From Piscicola geometra (taxonomy: Eukaryota; Annelida; Clitellata; Hirudinida; Piscicolidae): 64,000 nt of DNA. Where the stretch lies: positions 4,273,900 through 4,337,899 of the forward strand of contig OX030971.1 of NCBI GenBank assembly GCA_943735955.1, read 5' to 3'. The position numbers and the translations under genes are program-made. The notes under the pieces are model-generated. The model searched no databases and was not told the DNA's origin. It saw nothing but the letters and a program-made list of their open reading frames with translations. Every line of letters begins with the position of its first letter. Position 1 is the stretch's first letter. Positions 1 to 12,671 of this stretch are shown here, one piece after another.

Positions 1-2786
1 GGTGAAGATGATGAAAACGGTGAAGACGGTGAAGACGATGAAGACGATGAAGACGATGAAGAAGGTGAAGACGGTGAAGACGGTGAAGACGGTGAAGACG
101 ATGAAGACGGTGAAGACGATGAAGACGGTGAAGAGGGTGAAGACGGTGAAGACGGTGAAGACGATGAAGACGGTGAAGACGATGAAGACGATGAAGACGG
201 TGAAGACAGTGAAGACGATGAAGACGGTAAAGACGGTAAAGACGGTGAAGACGATGAAGACGGTGAAGAGGGTGAAGAGGGTGAAGACGATGAAGACGAT
301 GAAGACGGTAAAGACGATGAAGACGATGAAGACGATGAAGACGGTGAAGACGGTGAAGACGGTGAAGACGGTGAAGAGGGTGAAGACGATGAAGACGGTG
401 TAGACGATGAAGACGATGAAGACGGTGAAGACGATGAAGAAGATGAAGACGATGAAAACGATGAAGACGATGAAGACGGTGAAGACGATGAAGACGATGA
501 AGACGATGAAGAAAGTGAAGACGATGAAGACGATGAAGACGATGAAGACGGTGAAGACGGTGAAGACGATGAAGACGGTGAAGACGATGAAGACGATGAA
601 GACGGTGAAGATGATGAAAACGGTGAAGACGGTGAAGAGGGTGAAGACGATGAAGACGATGAAGACGGTGTAGACGATGAAGACGATGAAGACGGTGAAG
701 ACGATGAAGACGATGAAGAAAGTGAAGACGATGAAGACGATGAAGACGATGAAGACGGTGAAGACGGTGAAGACGATGAAGACGATGAAGACGAACGATG
801 AAGACGGTGAAGACGATGAAGACGATGAAGACGATGAAGACGATGAAGACGGTGGAGACGGTGAAGACGGTGAAGACGGTGAAGACGGTGAAGACGGTGA
901 AGACGGTGAAGACGGTGAAGACGGTGAAGACGATGAAGACGATGAAGACGATGAAGACGGTGAAGACGATGAAGACGATGAAGACGATGAAGACGATGAA
1001 GACGATGAAGACGATGAAGACGGTGAAGACGATGAAGACGATGAAGAAAGTGAAGACGATGAAGACGATGAAGACGATGAAGACGGTGAAGACGGTGAAG
1101 ACGGTGAAGACGATGAAGACGGTGAAGACGATGAAGACGATGAAGACGGTGAAGATGATGAAAACGGTGAAGACGGTGAAGACGATGAAGACGATGAAGA
1201 CGATGAACACGATGAAGAAGGTGAAGACGGTGAAGACGGTGAAGACGGTGAAGACGATGAAGAGGGTGAAGACGATGAAGACGATGAAGACGGTGAAGAC
1301 GATAAAGACGATAAAGACGGTGAAGACGATGAAGACGATGAAGACGAACGATGAAGACGGTGAAGACGATGAAGACGATGAAGACGATGAAGACGATGAA
1401 GACGGTGGAGACGGTGAAGACAGTGAAGACGACGAAGACGGTGAAGACGGTGAAGACGGTGAAGACGGTGAAGACGATGAAGACGATGAAGACGATGAAG
1501 ACGGTGAAGACGATGAAGACGATGAAGACGATGAAGAAAGTGAAGACGATGAAGACGATGAAGACGATGAAGACGGTGAAGACGGTGAAGACGATGAAGA
1601 CGGTGAAGACGATGAAGACGATGAAGACGGTGAAGATGATGAAAACGGTGAAGACGGTGAAGAGGGTGAAGACGATGAAGACGATGAAGACGGTGTAGAC
1701 GATGAAGACGGTGAAGACGATGAAGAAGATGAAGACGATGAAGACGATGAAGACGATGAAGACGATGAAGACGATGAAGACGGTGAAGACGATGAAGACG
1801 ATGAAGAAAGTGAAGACGATGAAGACGATGAAGACGATGAAGACGGTGAAGACGGTGAAGACGATGAAGACGGTGAAGACGATGAAGACGATGAAGACGG
1901 TGAAGACGGTGAAGATGATGAAAACGGTGAAGACGGTGAAGACGATGAAGACGATGAAGACGATGAAGAAGGTGAAGACGGTGAAGACGGTGAAGACGGT
2001 GAAGACGATGAAGACGGTGAAGACGATGAAGACGGTGAAGAGGGTGAAGACGGTGAAGACGGTGAAGACGATGAAGACGGTGAAGACGATGAAGACGATG
2101 AAGACGGTGAAGACAGTGAAGACGATGAAGACGGTAAAGACGGTGAAGACGGTGAAGACGATGAAGACGGTGAAGAGGGTGAAGAGGGTGAAGACGATGA
2201 AGACGATGAAGACGGTAAAGACGATGAAGACGATGAAGACGATGAAGACGGTGAAGACGGTGAAGACGGTGAAGACGGTGAAGAGGGTGAAGACGATGAA
2301 GACGGTGTAGACGATGAAGACGATGAAGACGGTGAAGACGATGAAGAAGATGAAGACGATGAAGACGATGAAGACGATGAAGACGGTGAAGACAGTGAAG
2401 ACGATGAAGACGGTAAAGACGGTGAAGACGGTGAAGACGATGAAGACGGTGAAGAGGGTGAAGAGGGTGAAGACGATGAAGACGATGAAGACGGTAAAGA
2501 CGATGAAGACGATGAAGACGATGAAGACGGTGAAGACGGTGAAGACGGTGAAGACGGTGAAGAGGGTGAAGACGATGAAGACGATGAAGACGGTGTAGAC
2601 GATGAAGACGATGAAGACGGTGAAGACGATGAAGAAGATGAAGACGATGAAGACGATGAAGACGATGAAGACGGTGAAGACGGTGAAGACGGTGAAGACG
2701 GTGAAGACGATGAAGACGGTGAAGACGGTGAAGACGATGAAGACGGTGAAGATGATGAAGACGGTGAAGACGATGAAGACGATGAA

Positions 2787-3408
2787 AGGTGTTGGTTAAT
2801 ATAGACAGCCGTTAAAATAAAATTGTTTCAATCTTATCGTCTCTTATACGGCCTTATTTTCGTTTCACCAAAAATGAAACTCGATGTCTCACGCTAGTTA
2901 ACTCTTGTATATTCTATAGGTATAGGCATGCTTCGAAACTCAAGATAATAAAGTTTCAAATGGCAACTCTTGTCAAATGAACTTATTTTGAAATTTGTCT
3001 CATGATTGAACGAACGATTTTTTAAAAATTTAATTATTAAATTTTTTTCACTGGCAATGAAATTCCACGCTAGGCCGAGATCCTCGCCGCTCCGGTCGAA
3101 TGCGCGAGAAAACATGTTTTAATCGGCTTGGGTCCCATTGAAACGCGATTATAATCTGTAAATTTATTCTTAATTTTCTAAGACTTTCAAGTTTTTCAAC
3201 GGCATCCGCCGTCGCATCTCCTATCTCCCTCGATGACCTCTCACTTAGCGTATTAACAACTCGTTTCGATCTTATCGTCTATTTATCGAGAATAAAATTT
3301 TTTTTGCTTTATTCACCTCCCTTAGTTAAGGAAAAAAGATAGATATGACCCCGCGGGCAGTCTCCGGGAAACGAAAGATTTTGGATTCCGGGTGAAGTAT
3401 GGTTGCAA
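2787..3408. repeat. 622-bp spacer, copy 1 (rRNA-derived)
   Basis: This unique-looking block starts AGGTGTTGGTTAATATAG and ends GTATGGTTGCAA, after which the 9-bp array resumes. It belongs to the GTGTTGG class at its left edge. Private changes include TTAATATAG, CAGCCGTT and a CACCAAAAATG segment. A perfect AT hairpin (AAAAATTTAAT, one-base loop, ATTAAATTTTT) lies in the middle in this family. Short minus-strand frames such as 2894-3115 recur in most copies only because the copies are near-identical. Confidence 0.95.
3345..3408 (+). pseudogene. 18S rRNA-derived segment at the 3' end of the spacer
   Basis: The last 64 bp read ATGACCCCGCGGGCAG, then TCTCCGGGAAAC, then ATTCCGGGTGAAGTATGG and TTGCAA. 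This is the universally conserved 18S rRNA stretch ATGACCCGCCGGGCAGC...CCGGGAAACCAAAG...GGTTCCGGGGGAAGTATGGTTGCAAAG, with roughly one change in five or six bases. The same 64 bp close the other seven spacers at 6005-6068, 8148-8211, 9377-9440, 12608-12671, 18115-18178, 21022-21085 and 27630-27693. It is too short and too changed to be a working rRNA. Immediately after TTGCAA, where 18S continues AGCTGAAAC, the satellite starts with GACGATGAAGAC. Confidence 0.85.
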
Positions 3409-5446
3409 GACGATGAAGACGATGAAGACGATGAAGACGGTGAAGACGATAAAGACGATAAAGACGGTGAAGACGATGAAGACGATGAAGACGAACGATG
3501 AAGACGGTGAAGACGATGAAGACGATGAAGACGATGAAGACGATGAAGACGGTGGAGACGGTGAAGACAGTGAAGACGACGAAGAAGGTGAAGACGGTGA
3601 AGACGGTGAAGACGGTGAAGACGATGAAGACGATGAAGACGATGAAGACGGTGAAGACGATGAAGACGATGAAGACGATGAAGACGATGAAGACGGTGAA
3701 GACGATGAAGACGATGAAGAAAGTGAAGACGATGAAGACGATGAAGACGATGAAGACGGTGAAGACGGTGAAGACGATGAAGACGGTGAAGACGATGAAG
3801 ACGATGAAGACGGTGAAGATGATGAAAACGGTGAAGACGGTGAAGACGATGAAGACGATGAAGACGATGAAGAAGGTGAAGACGGTGAAGACGGTGAAGA
3901 CGGTGAAGACGATGAAGACGGTGAAGACGATGAAGACGGTGAAGAGGGTGAAGACGGTGAAGACGGTGAAGACGATGAAGACGGTGAAGACGATGAAGAC
4001 GATGAAGACGGTGAAGACAGTGAAGACGATGAAGACGGTAAAGACGGTGAAGACGGTGAAGACGATGAAGACGGTGAAGAGGGTGAAGAGGGTGAAGACG
4101 ATGAAGACGATGAAGACGGTAAAGACGATGAAGACGATGAAGACGATGAAGACGGTGAAGACGGTGAAGACGGTGAAGACGGTGAAGACGGTGAAGACGA
4201 TGAAGACGATGAAGACGGTGTAGACGATGAAGACGATGAAGACGGTGAAGACGATGAAGAAGATGAAGACGATGAAGACGATGAAGACGATGAAGACGAT
4301 GAAGACGATGAAGACGGTGAAGACGATGAAGACGATGAAGAAAGTGAAGACGATGAAGACGATGAAGACGATGAAGACGGTGAAGACGGTGAAGACGATG
4401 AAGACGGTGAAGACGATGAAGACGATGAAGACGGTGAAGATGATGAAAACGGTGAAGACGGTGAAGACGATGAAGACGATGAAGACGATGAAGAAGGTGA
4501 AGACGGTGAAGACGGTGAAGACGGTGAAGACGGTGAAGACGATGAAGACGGTGAAGACGATGAAGACGGTGAAGAGGGTGAAGACGGTGAAGACGGTGAA
4601 GACGATGAAGACGGTGAAGACGATGAAGACGATGAAGACGGTGAAGACAGTGAAGACGATGAAGACGGTAAAGACGGTGAAGACGGTGAAGACGATGAAG
4701 ACGGTGAAGAGGGTGAAGAGGGTGAAGACGATGAAGACGATGAAGACGGTAAAGACGATGAAGACGATGAAGACGATGAAGACGGTGAAGACGGTGAAGA
4801 CGGTGAAGACGGTGAAGAGGGTGAAGACGATGAAGACGATGAAGACGGTGTAGACGATGAAGACGATGAAGACGGTGAAGACGATGAAGAAGATGAAGAC
4901 GATGAAGACGATGAAGACGATGAAGACGGTGAAGACGGTGAAGACGGTGAAGACGATGAAGACGGTGAAGACGATGAAGACGGTGAAGAGGGTGAAGACG
5001 GTGAAGACGGTGAAGACGATGAAGACGGTGAAGACGATGAAGACGATGAAGACGGTGAAGACAGTGAAGACGATGAAGACGGTAAAGACGGTGAAGACGG
5101 TGAAGACGATGAAGACGGTGAAGAGGGTGAAGAGGGTGAAGACGATGAAGACGATGAAGACGGTAAAGACGATGAAGACGATGAAGACGATGAAGACGGT
5201 GAAGACGGTGAAGACGGTGAAGACGGTGAAGAGGGTGAAGACGATGAAGACGATGAAGACGGTGTAGACGATGAAGACGATGAAGACGGTGAAGACGATG
5301 AAGAAGATGAAGACGATGAAGACGATGAAGACGATGAAGACGGTGAAGACGGTGAAGACGGTGAAGACGATGAAGACGGTGAAGACGGTGAAGACGATGA
5401 AGACGGTGAAGACGATGAAGACGGTGAAGACGATGAAGACGATGAA

Positions 5447-6068
5447 AGGTGTTTGTTGATATAGACAGCAGTTAAAATAAAATTGTTTCAATCTTATCGT
5501 CTCTTATACGGCCTTATTTTCGTTTCACAAAAATTGAAACTCGATGTCTCACGCTAGTTAACTCTTGTATATTCTATAGGTATAGGCATGCTTCAAAACT
5601 CAAGATAATAAAGTTTCAAATGGCAACTCTTGTCAAAGGAACTTATTTTGAAATTTGTCTCATGATTGAACGAACGATTTTTAAAAAATTTAATTATTAA
5701 ATTTTTCTCACTGGCAATGAAATTCCACACTAGGCCGAGATCCTCGCCGCTCCGGTCGAATGCGCGAGAAAACATGTTTTAATCGGCTTGGGTCCCATTG
5801 AAACGCGATTATAATCTGTAAATTTACTCTTAATTTTCTAAGACTTTCAAGTTTTTCAACGGCATCCGCCGTCGCATCTCCTATCTCCCTCGATGACCTC
5901 TCACTTAGCGTATTAACAACTCGTTTCGATCTTATCGTCTATTTATCGAGAATAAAATTTTTTTTGCTTTATTCACCTCCCTTAGTTAAGGAAAAAAGAT
6001 AGATATGACCCCGCGGGCAGTCTCCGGGAAACGAAAGATTTTGGATTCCGGGTGAAGTATGGTTGCAA
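5447..6068. repeat. 622-bp spacer, copy 2
   Basis: Left edge is of the GTGTTTG class. Private or rare bases are GCTTCAAAACTC, CAAAGGAACT and CCACACTAGG; TTCTCACTGG is shared with copy 5. Length is exactly 622 bp. Confidence 0.95.
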
Positions 6069-7589
6069 GACGATGAAGACGATGAAGACGATGAAGACGA
6101 TGAAGACGGTGAAGACGATGAAGACGATGAAGACGATGAAGACGATGAAGATGGTGGAGACGGTGAAGACAGTGAAGACGACGAAGAAGGTGAAGACGGT
6201 GAAGACGGTGAAGACGGTGAAGACGATGAAGACGATGAAGACGATGAAGACGGTGAAGACGATGAAGATGATGAAGACGATGAAGACGATGAAGACGATG
6301 AAGACGGTGAAAACGATGAAGACGATGAAGAAAGTGAAGACGATGAAGACGATGAAGACGATGAAGACGGTGAAGACGGTGAAGACGATGAAGACGGTGA
6401 AGACGATTAAGACGATGAAGACGGTGAAGATGATGAAAACGGTGAAGACGGTGAAGACGATGAAGACGATGAAGACGATGAAGAAGGTGAAGACGTTGAA
6501 GACGGTGAAGACGGTGAAGACGATGAAGACGGTGAAGACGATGAAGACGGTGAAGACGATGAAGACGATGAAGACGGTGAAGACAGTGAAGACGATGAAG
6601 ACGGTAAAGACGGTGAAGACGGTGAAGACGATGAAGACGGTGAAGAGGGTGAAGAGGGTGAAGACGATGAAGACGATGAAGACGGTAAAGACGATGAAGA
6701 CGATGAAGACGATGAAGACGGTGAAGACGGTGAAGACGGTGAAGACGGTGAAGAGGGTGAAGACGATGAAGACGATGAAGACGGTGTAGACGATGAAGAC
6801 GATGAAGACGGTGAAGACGATGAAGAAGATGAAGACGATGAAGACGATGAAGACGATGAAGACGATGAAGACGATGAAGACGGTGAAGACGATGAAGACG
6901 ATGAAGAAAGTGAAGACGATGAAGACGATGAAGACGATGAAGACGGTGAAGACGGTGAAGACGATGAAGACGGTGAAGACGATGAAGACGATGAAGACGG
7001 TGAAGATGATGAAAACGGTGAAGACGGTGAAGACGATGAAGACGATGAAGACGATGAAGAAGGTGAAGACGGTGAAGACGGTGAAGACGGTGAAGACGAT
7101 GAAGACGGTGAAGACGATGAAGACGGTGAAGAGGGTGAAGACGGTGAAGACGATGAAGACGATGAAGACGGTGAAGACGATGAAGACGATGAAGACGGTG
7201 AAGACCGTGAAGACGATGAAGACGGTAAAGACGGTGAAGACGGTGAAGACGATGAAGACGGTGAAGAGGGTGAAGAGGGTGAAGACGATGAAGACGATGA
7301 AGACGGTAAAGACGATGAAGACGATGAAGACGGTGAAGACGGTGAAGACGGTGAAGACGGTGAAGACGGTGAAGAGGGTGAAGACGATGAAGACGGTGTA
7401 GACGATGACGACGATGAAGACGGTGAAGACGATGAAGAAGATGAAGACGATGAAGACGATGAAGACGATGAAGACGGTGAAGACGGTGAAGACGGTGAAG
7501 ACGGTGAAGACGATGAAGACGGTGAAGACGGTGAAGACGATGAAGACGGTGAAGACGATGAAGACGGTGAAGACGATGAAGACGATGAA

Positions 7590-8211
7590 AGGTGTTTGTT
7601 GATATAGACAGCAGTTAAAATAAAATTGTTTCAATCTTATCGTCTCTTATACGGCCTTATTTTCGTTTCACAAAAATTGAAACTCGATGTCTCACGCTAG
7701 TTAACTCTTGTATATTCTATAGGTATAGGCATGCTTCGAAACTCAAGATGATAAAGTTTCAAATGGCAACTCTTGTCAAATGAACTTATTTTGAAATTTG
7801 TCTCATGATTGAACGAACGATTTTAAAAAAATTTGATTATTAAATTTTTTTCACTGGCAATGAAATTCCACGCTAGGCCGAGATCCTCGCCGCTCCGGTC
7901 GAATGCGCGAGAAAACATGTTTTAATCGGCTTGGGTCCCATTGAAACGCGATTATAATCTGTAAATTTACTCTTAATTTTCTAAGACTTTCAAGTTTTTC
8001 AACGGCATCCGCCGTCGCATCTCCTATCTCCCTCGATGACCTCTCACTTAGCGTATTAACAACTCGTTTCGATCTTATCGTCTATTTATCGAGAATAAAA
8101 ATTTTTTTGCTTTATTCACCTCCCTTAGTTAAGGAAAAAAGATAGATATGACCCCGCGGGCAGTCTCCGGGAAACGAAAGATTTTGGATTCCGGGTGAAG
8201 TATGGTTGCAA
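7590..8211. repeat. 622-bp spacer, copy 3
   Basis: GTGTTTG class. Distinguishing bases are AAGATGATAAAG, AAATTTGATT and ATAAAAATTTTTTTGC, the last shared with copy 8. Length is exactly 622 bp. Confidence 0.95.
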
Positions 8212-8818
8212 GACGATGAAGACGATGAAGACGATGAAGACGATGAAGACGGTGAAGACGATAATGACGATAAAGACGGTGAAGACGATGAAGACGATGA
8301 AGACGAACGATGAAGACGGTGAAGACGATGAAGACGATGAAGACGATGAAGACGATGGAGACGGTGGAGACGGTGAAGACGGTGAAGACGGTGAAGACGG
8401 TGAAGACGGTGAAGACGGTGAAGACGGTGAAGACGATGAAGACGATGACGACGATGAAGACGGTGAAGACGATGAAGACGATGAAGACGATGAAGACGAT
8501 GAAGACGATGAAGACGGTGAAGACGATGAAGACGATGAAGAAAGTGAAGACGATGAAGACGATGAAGACGATGAAGACGGTGAAGACGGTGAAGACGGTG
8601 AAGACGATGAAGACGGTGAAGACGATGAAGACGATGAAGACGGTGAAGATGATGAAAACGGTGAAGACGGTGAAGACGATGAAGACGATGAAGACGATGA
8701 AGACGATGAAGAAGGTGAAGACGGTGAAGACGGTGAAGACGGTGAAGACGATGAAGAGGGTGAAGACGATGAAGACGGTGAAGACGATGAAGACGGTGAA
8801 GACGATGAAGACGATGAA

Positions 8819-9440
8819 AGGTGTTTGTTGATATAGACAGCAGTTAAAATAAAATTGTTTCAATCTTATCGTCTCTTATACGGCCTTATTTTCGTTTCAC
8901 AAAAATTGAAACTCGATGTCTCACGCTAGTTAACTCTTGTATATTCTATAGGTATAGGCATGCTTCGAAACTCAAGATAATAAAGTTTCAAATGGCAACT
9001 CTTGTCAAATGAACTTATTTTGAAATTTGTCTCATGATTGAACGAACGATTTTAAAAAAATTTAATTATTAAATTTTTTTCACTGGCAATGAAATTCCAC
9101 GCTAGGCCGAGATCCTCGCCGCTCCGGTCGCATGCGCGAGAAAACATGTTTTAATCGGCTTGGGTCCCATTGAAACGCGATTATAATCTGTAAATTTACT
9201 CTTAATTTTCTAAGACTTTCAAGTTTTTCAACGGCATCCGCCGTCGCATCTCCTATCTCCCTCGATGACCTCTCACTTAGCGTATTAACAACTCGTTTCG
9301 ATCTTATCGTCTATTTATCGAGAATAAAATTTTTTTTGCTTTATTCACCTCCCTTAGTTAAGGAAAAAAGATAGATATGACCCCGCGGGCAGTCTCCGGG
9401 AAACGAAAGATTTTGGATTCCGGGTGAAGTATGGTTGCAA
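8819..9440. repeat. 622-bp spacer, copy 4
   Basis: GTGTTTG class. The private base is GGTCGCATGCGCG where other copies read GGTCGAATGCGCG. It ends the shortest complete 9-bp block (607 bp). Length is exactly 622 bp. Confidence 0.95.
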
Positions 9441-12049
9441 GACGATGAAGACGATGAAGACGATGAAGACGATGAAGACGGTGAAGACGATAAAGACGAT
9501 AAAGACGGTGAAGACGATGAAGACGATGAAGACGAACGATGAAGACGGTGAAGACGATGAAGACGATGAAGACGATGAAGACGATGAAGACGGTGGAGAC
9601 GGTGAAGACAGTGAAGACGACGAAGAAGGTGAAGACGGTGAAGACGGTGAAGACGGTGAAGACGGTGAAGACGATGAAGACGGTGAAGACGATGAAGACG
9701 ATGAAGACGATGAAGACGATGAAGACGGTGGAGACGGTGAAGACGGTGAAGACGGTGAAGACGGTGAAGACGGTGAAGACGGTGAAGACGGTGAAGACGG
9801 TGAAGACGGTGAAGACGATGAAGACGATGACGACGATGAAGACGGTGAAGACGATGAAGACGATGAAGACGATGAAGACGATGAAGACGATGAAGACGGT
9901 GAAGACGATGAAGACGATGAAGAAAGTGAAGACGATGAAGACGATGAAGACGATGAAGACGGTGAAGACGGTGAAGACGGTGAAGACGATGAAGACGGTG
10001 AAGACGATGAAGACGATGAAGACGGTGAAGATGATGAAAACGGTGAAGACGGTGAAGACGATGAAGACGATGAAGACGATGAAGACGATGAAGAAGGTGA
10101 AGACGGTGAAGACGGTGAAGACGGTGAAGACGATGAAGAGGGTGAAGACGATGAAGACGATGAAGACGGTGAAGACGATAAAGACGATAAAGACGGTGAA
10201 GACGATGAAGACGATGAAGACGAACGATGAAGACGGTGAAGACGATGAAGACGATGAAGACGGTGGAGACGGTGAAAACAGTGAAGACGACGAAGACGGT
10301 GAAGACGGTGAAGACGGTGAAGACGGTGAAGACGGTGAAGACGGTGAAGACGATGAAGACGATGAAGACGATGAAGACGGTGAAGACGATGAAGACGATG
10401 AAGACGATGAAGACGATGAAGACGATGAAGACGGTGAAGACGATGAAGACGATGAAGAAAGTGAAGACGATGAAGACGATGAAGACGATGAAGACGATGA
10501 AGACGATGAAGACGGTGAAGACGATGAAGACGATGAAGACGGTGAAGACGATGAAGACGATGAAGACGGTGAAGATGATGAAAACGGTGAAGACGGTGAA
10601 GACGATGAAGACGATGAAGACGATGAAGACGATGAAGAAGGTGAAGACGGTGAAGACGGTGAAGACGGTGAAGACGATGAAGAGGGTGAAGACGATGAAG
10701 ACGATGAAGACGATGAAGACGGTGAAGACGATGAAGAAGATGAAGACGATGAAGACGATGAAGATGATGAAAACGGTGAAGACGATGAAGACGGTGAAGA
10801 CGATGAAGACGATGAAGACGGTGAAGATGATGAAAACGGTGAAGACGATGAAGACGGTGAAGACGATGAAGACGATGAAGACGGTGAAGATGATGAAAAC
10901 GGTGAAGACGGTGAAGACGATGAAGACGATGAAGACGATGAAGAAGGTGAAGACGGTGAAGACGGTGAAGACGGTGAAGACGGTGAAGACGGTGAAGACG
11001 ATGAAGACGGTGAAGACGATGAAGACGGTGAAAAGGGTGAAGACGGTGAAGACGGTGAAGACGATGAAGACGGTGAAGACGATGAAGACGATGAAGACGG
11101 TGAAGACAGTGAAGACGATGAAGACGGTAAAGACGGTGAAGACGGTGAAGACGATGAAGATGGTGAAGAGGGTGAAGAGGGTGAAGACGATGAAGACGAT
11201 GAAGACGGTAAAGACGATGAAGACGATGAAGACGATGAAGACGGTGAAGACGGTGAAGACGGTGAAGACGGTGAAGAGGGTGAAGACGATGAAGACGATG
11301 AAGACGGTGTAGACGATGAAGACGATGAAGACGATGAAGACGATGAAGACGATGAAGACGGTGAAGACGATGAAGACGATGAAGAAAGTGAAGACGATGA
11401 AGACGATGAAGACGATGAAGACGGTGAAGTCGGTGAAGACGATGAAGACGGTGAAGACGATGAAGACGGTGAAGATGATGAAAACGGTGAAGACGGTGAA
11501 GACGATGAAGACGATGAAGACGATGAAGAAGGTGAAGACGGTGAAGACGGTGAAGACGGTGAAGACGATGAAGACGGTGAAGACGATGAAGACGGTGAAG
11601 AGGGTGAAGACGGTGAAGACGGTGAAGACGATGAAGACGGTGAAGACGATGAAGACGATGAAGACGGTGAAGACAGTGAAGACGATGAAGACGGTAAAGA
11701 CGGTGAAGACGGTGAAGACGATGAAGACGGTGAAGAGGGTGAAGAGGGTGAAGACGATGAAGACGATGAAGACGGTAAAGACGATGAAGACGATGAAGAC
11801 GATGAAGACGGTGAAGACGGTGAAGACGGTGAAGACGGTGAAGAGGGTGAAGACGATGAAGACGATGAAGACGGTGTAGACGATGAAGACGATGAAGACG
11901 GTGAAGACGATGAAGAAGATGAAGACGATGAAGACGATGAAGACGATGAAGACGGTGAAGACGGTGAAGACGATGAAGACGGTGAAGACGGTGAAGACGA
12001 TGAAGACGGTGAAGACGATGAAGACGGTGAAGACGATGAAGACGATGAA

Positions 12050-12671
12050 AGGTGTTTGTTGATATAGACAGCAGTTAAAATAAAATTGTTTCAATCTTAT
12101 CGTCTCTTATACGGCCTTATTTTCGTTTCACAAAAATTGAAACTCGATGTCTCACGCTAGTTAACTCTTGTATATTCTATAGGTATAGGCATGCTTCGAA
12201 ACTCAAGATAATAAAGTTTCAAATGGCAACTCTTGTCAAATGAACTTATTTTGAAATTTGTCTCATGATTGAACGAACGATTTTTAAAAAATTTAATTAT
12301 TAAATTTTTCTCACTGGCAATGAAATTCCACGCTCGGCCGAGATCCTCGCCGCTCCGGTCGAATGCGCGAGAAAACATGTTTTAATCGGCTTGGGTCCTA
12401 TTGAAACGCGATTATAATATGTAAATTTACTCTTAATTTTCTAAGACTTTCAAGTTTTTCAACGGCATCCGCCGTCGCATCTCCTATCTCCCTCGATGAC
12501 CTCTCACTTAGCGTATTAACAACTCGTTTCGATCTTATCGTCTATTTATCGAGAATAAAATTTTTTTTGCTTTATTCACCTCCCTTAGTTAAGGAAAAAA
12601 GATAGATATGACCCCGCGGGCAGTCTCCGGGAAACGAAAGATTTTGGATTCCGGGTGAAGTATGGTTGCAA
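12050..12671. repeat. 622-bp spacer, copy 5
   Basis: GTGTTTG class. Private bases are CACGCTCGGCC, GGGTCCTATTG and ATAATATGTAA. TTCTCACTGG is shared with copy 2. Length is exactly 622 bp. Confidence 0.95.

Noticed and set aside
2894..3115. Conserved 73-codon minus-strand frame found in several 622-bp spacers
   Set aside because: Spacers are near-identical DNA, so the frame recurs by copying. It is shortened or broken in copies 2, 3 and 4 and shows no protein family features.
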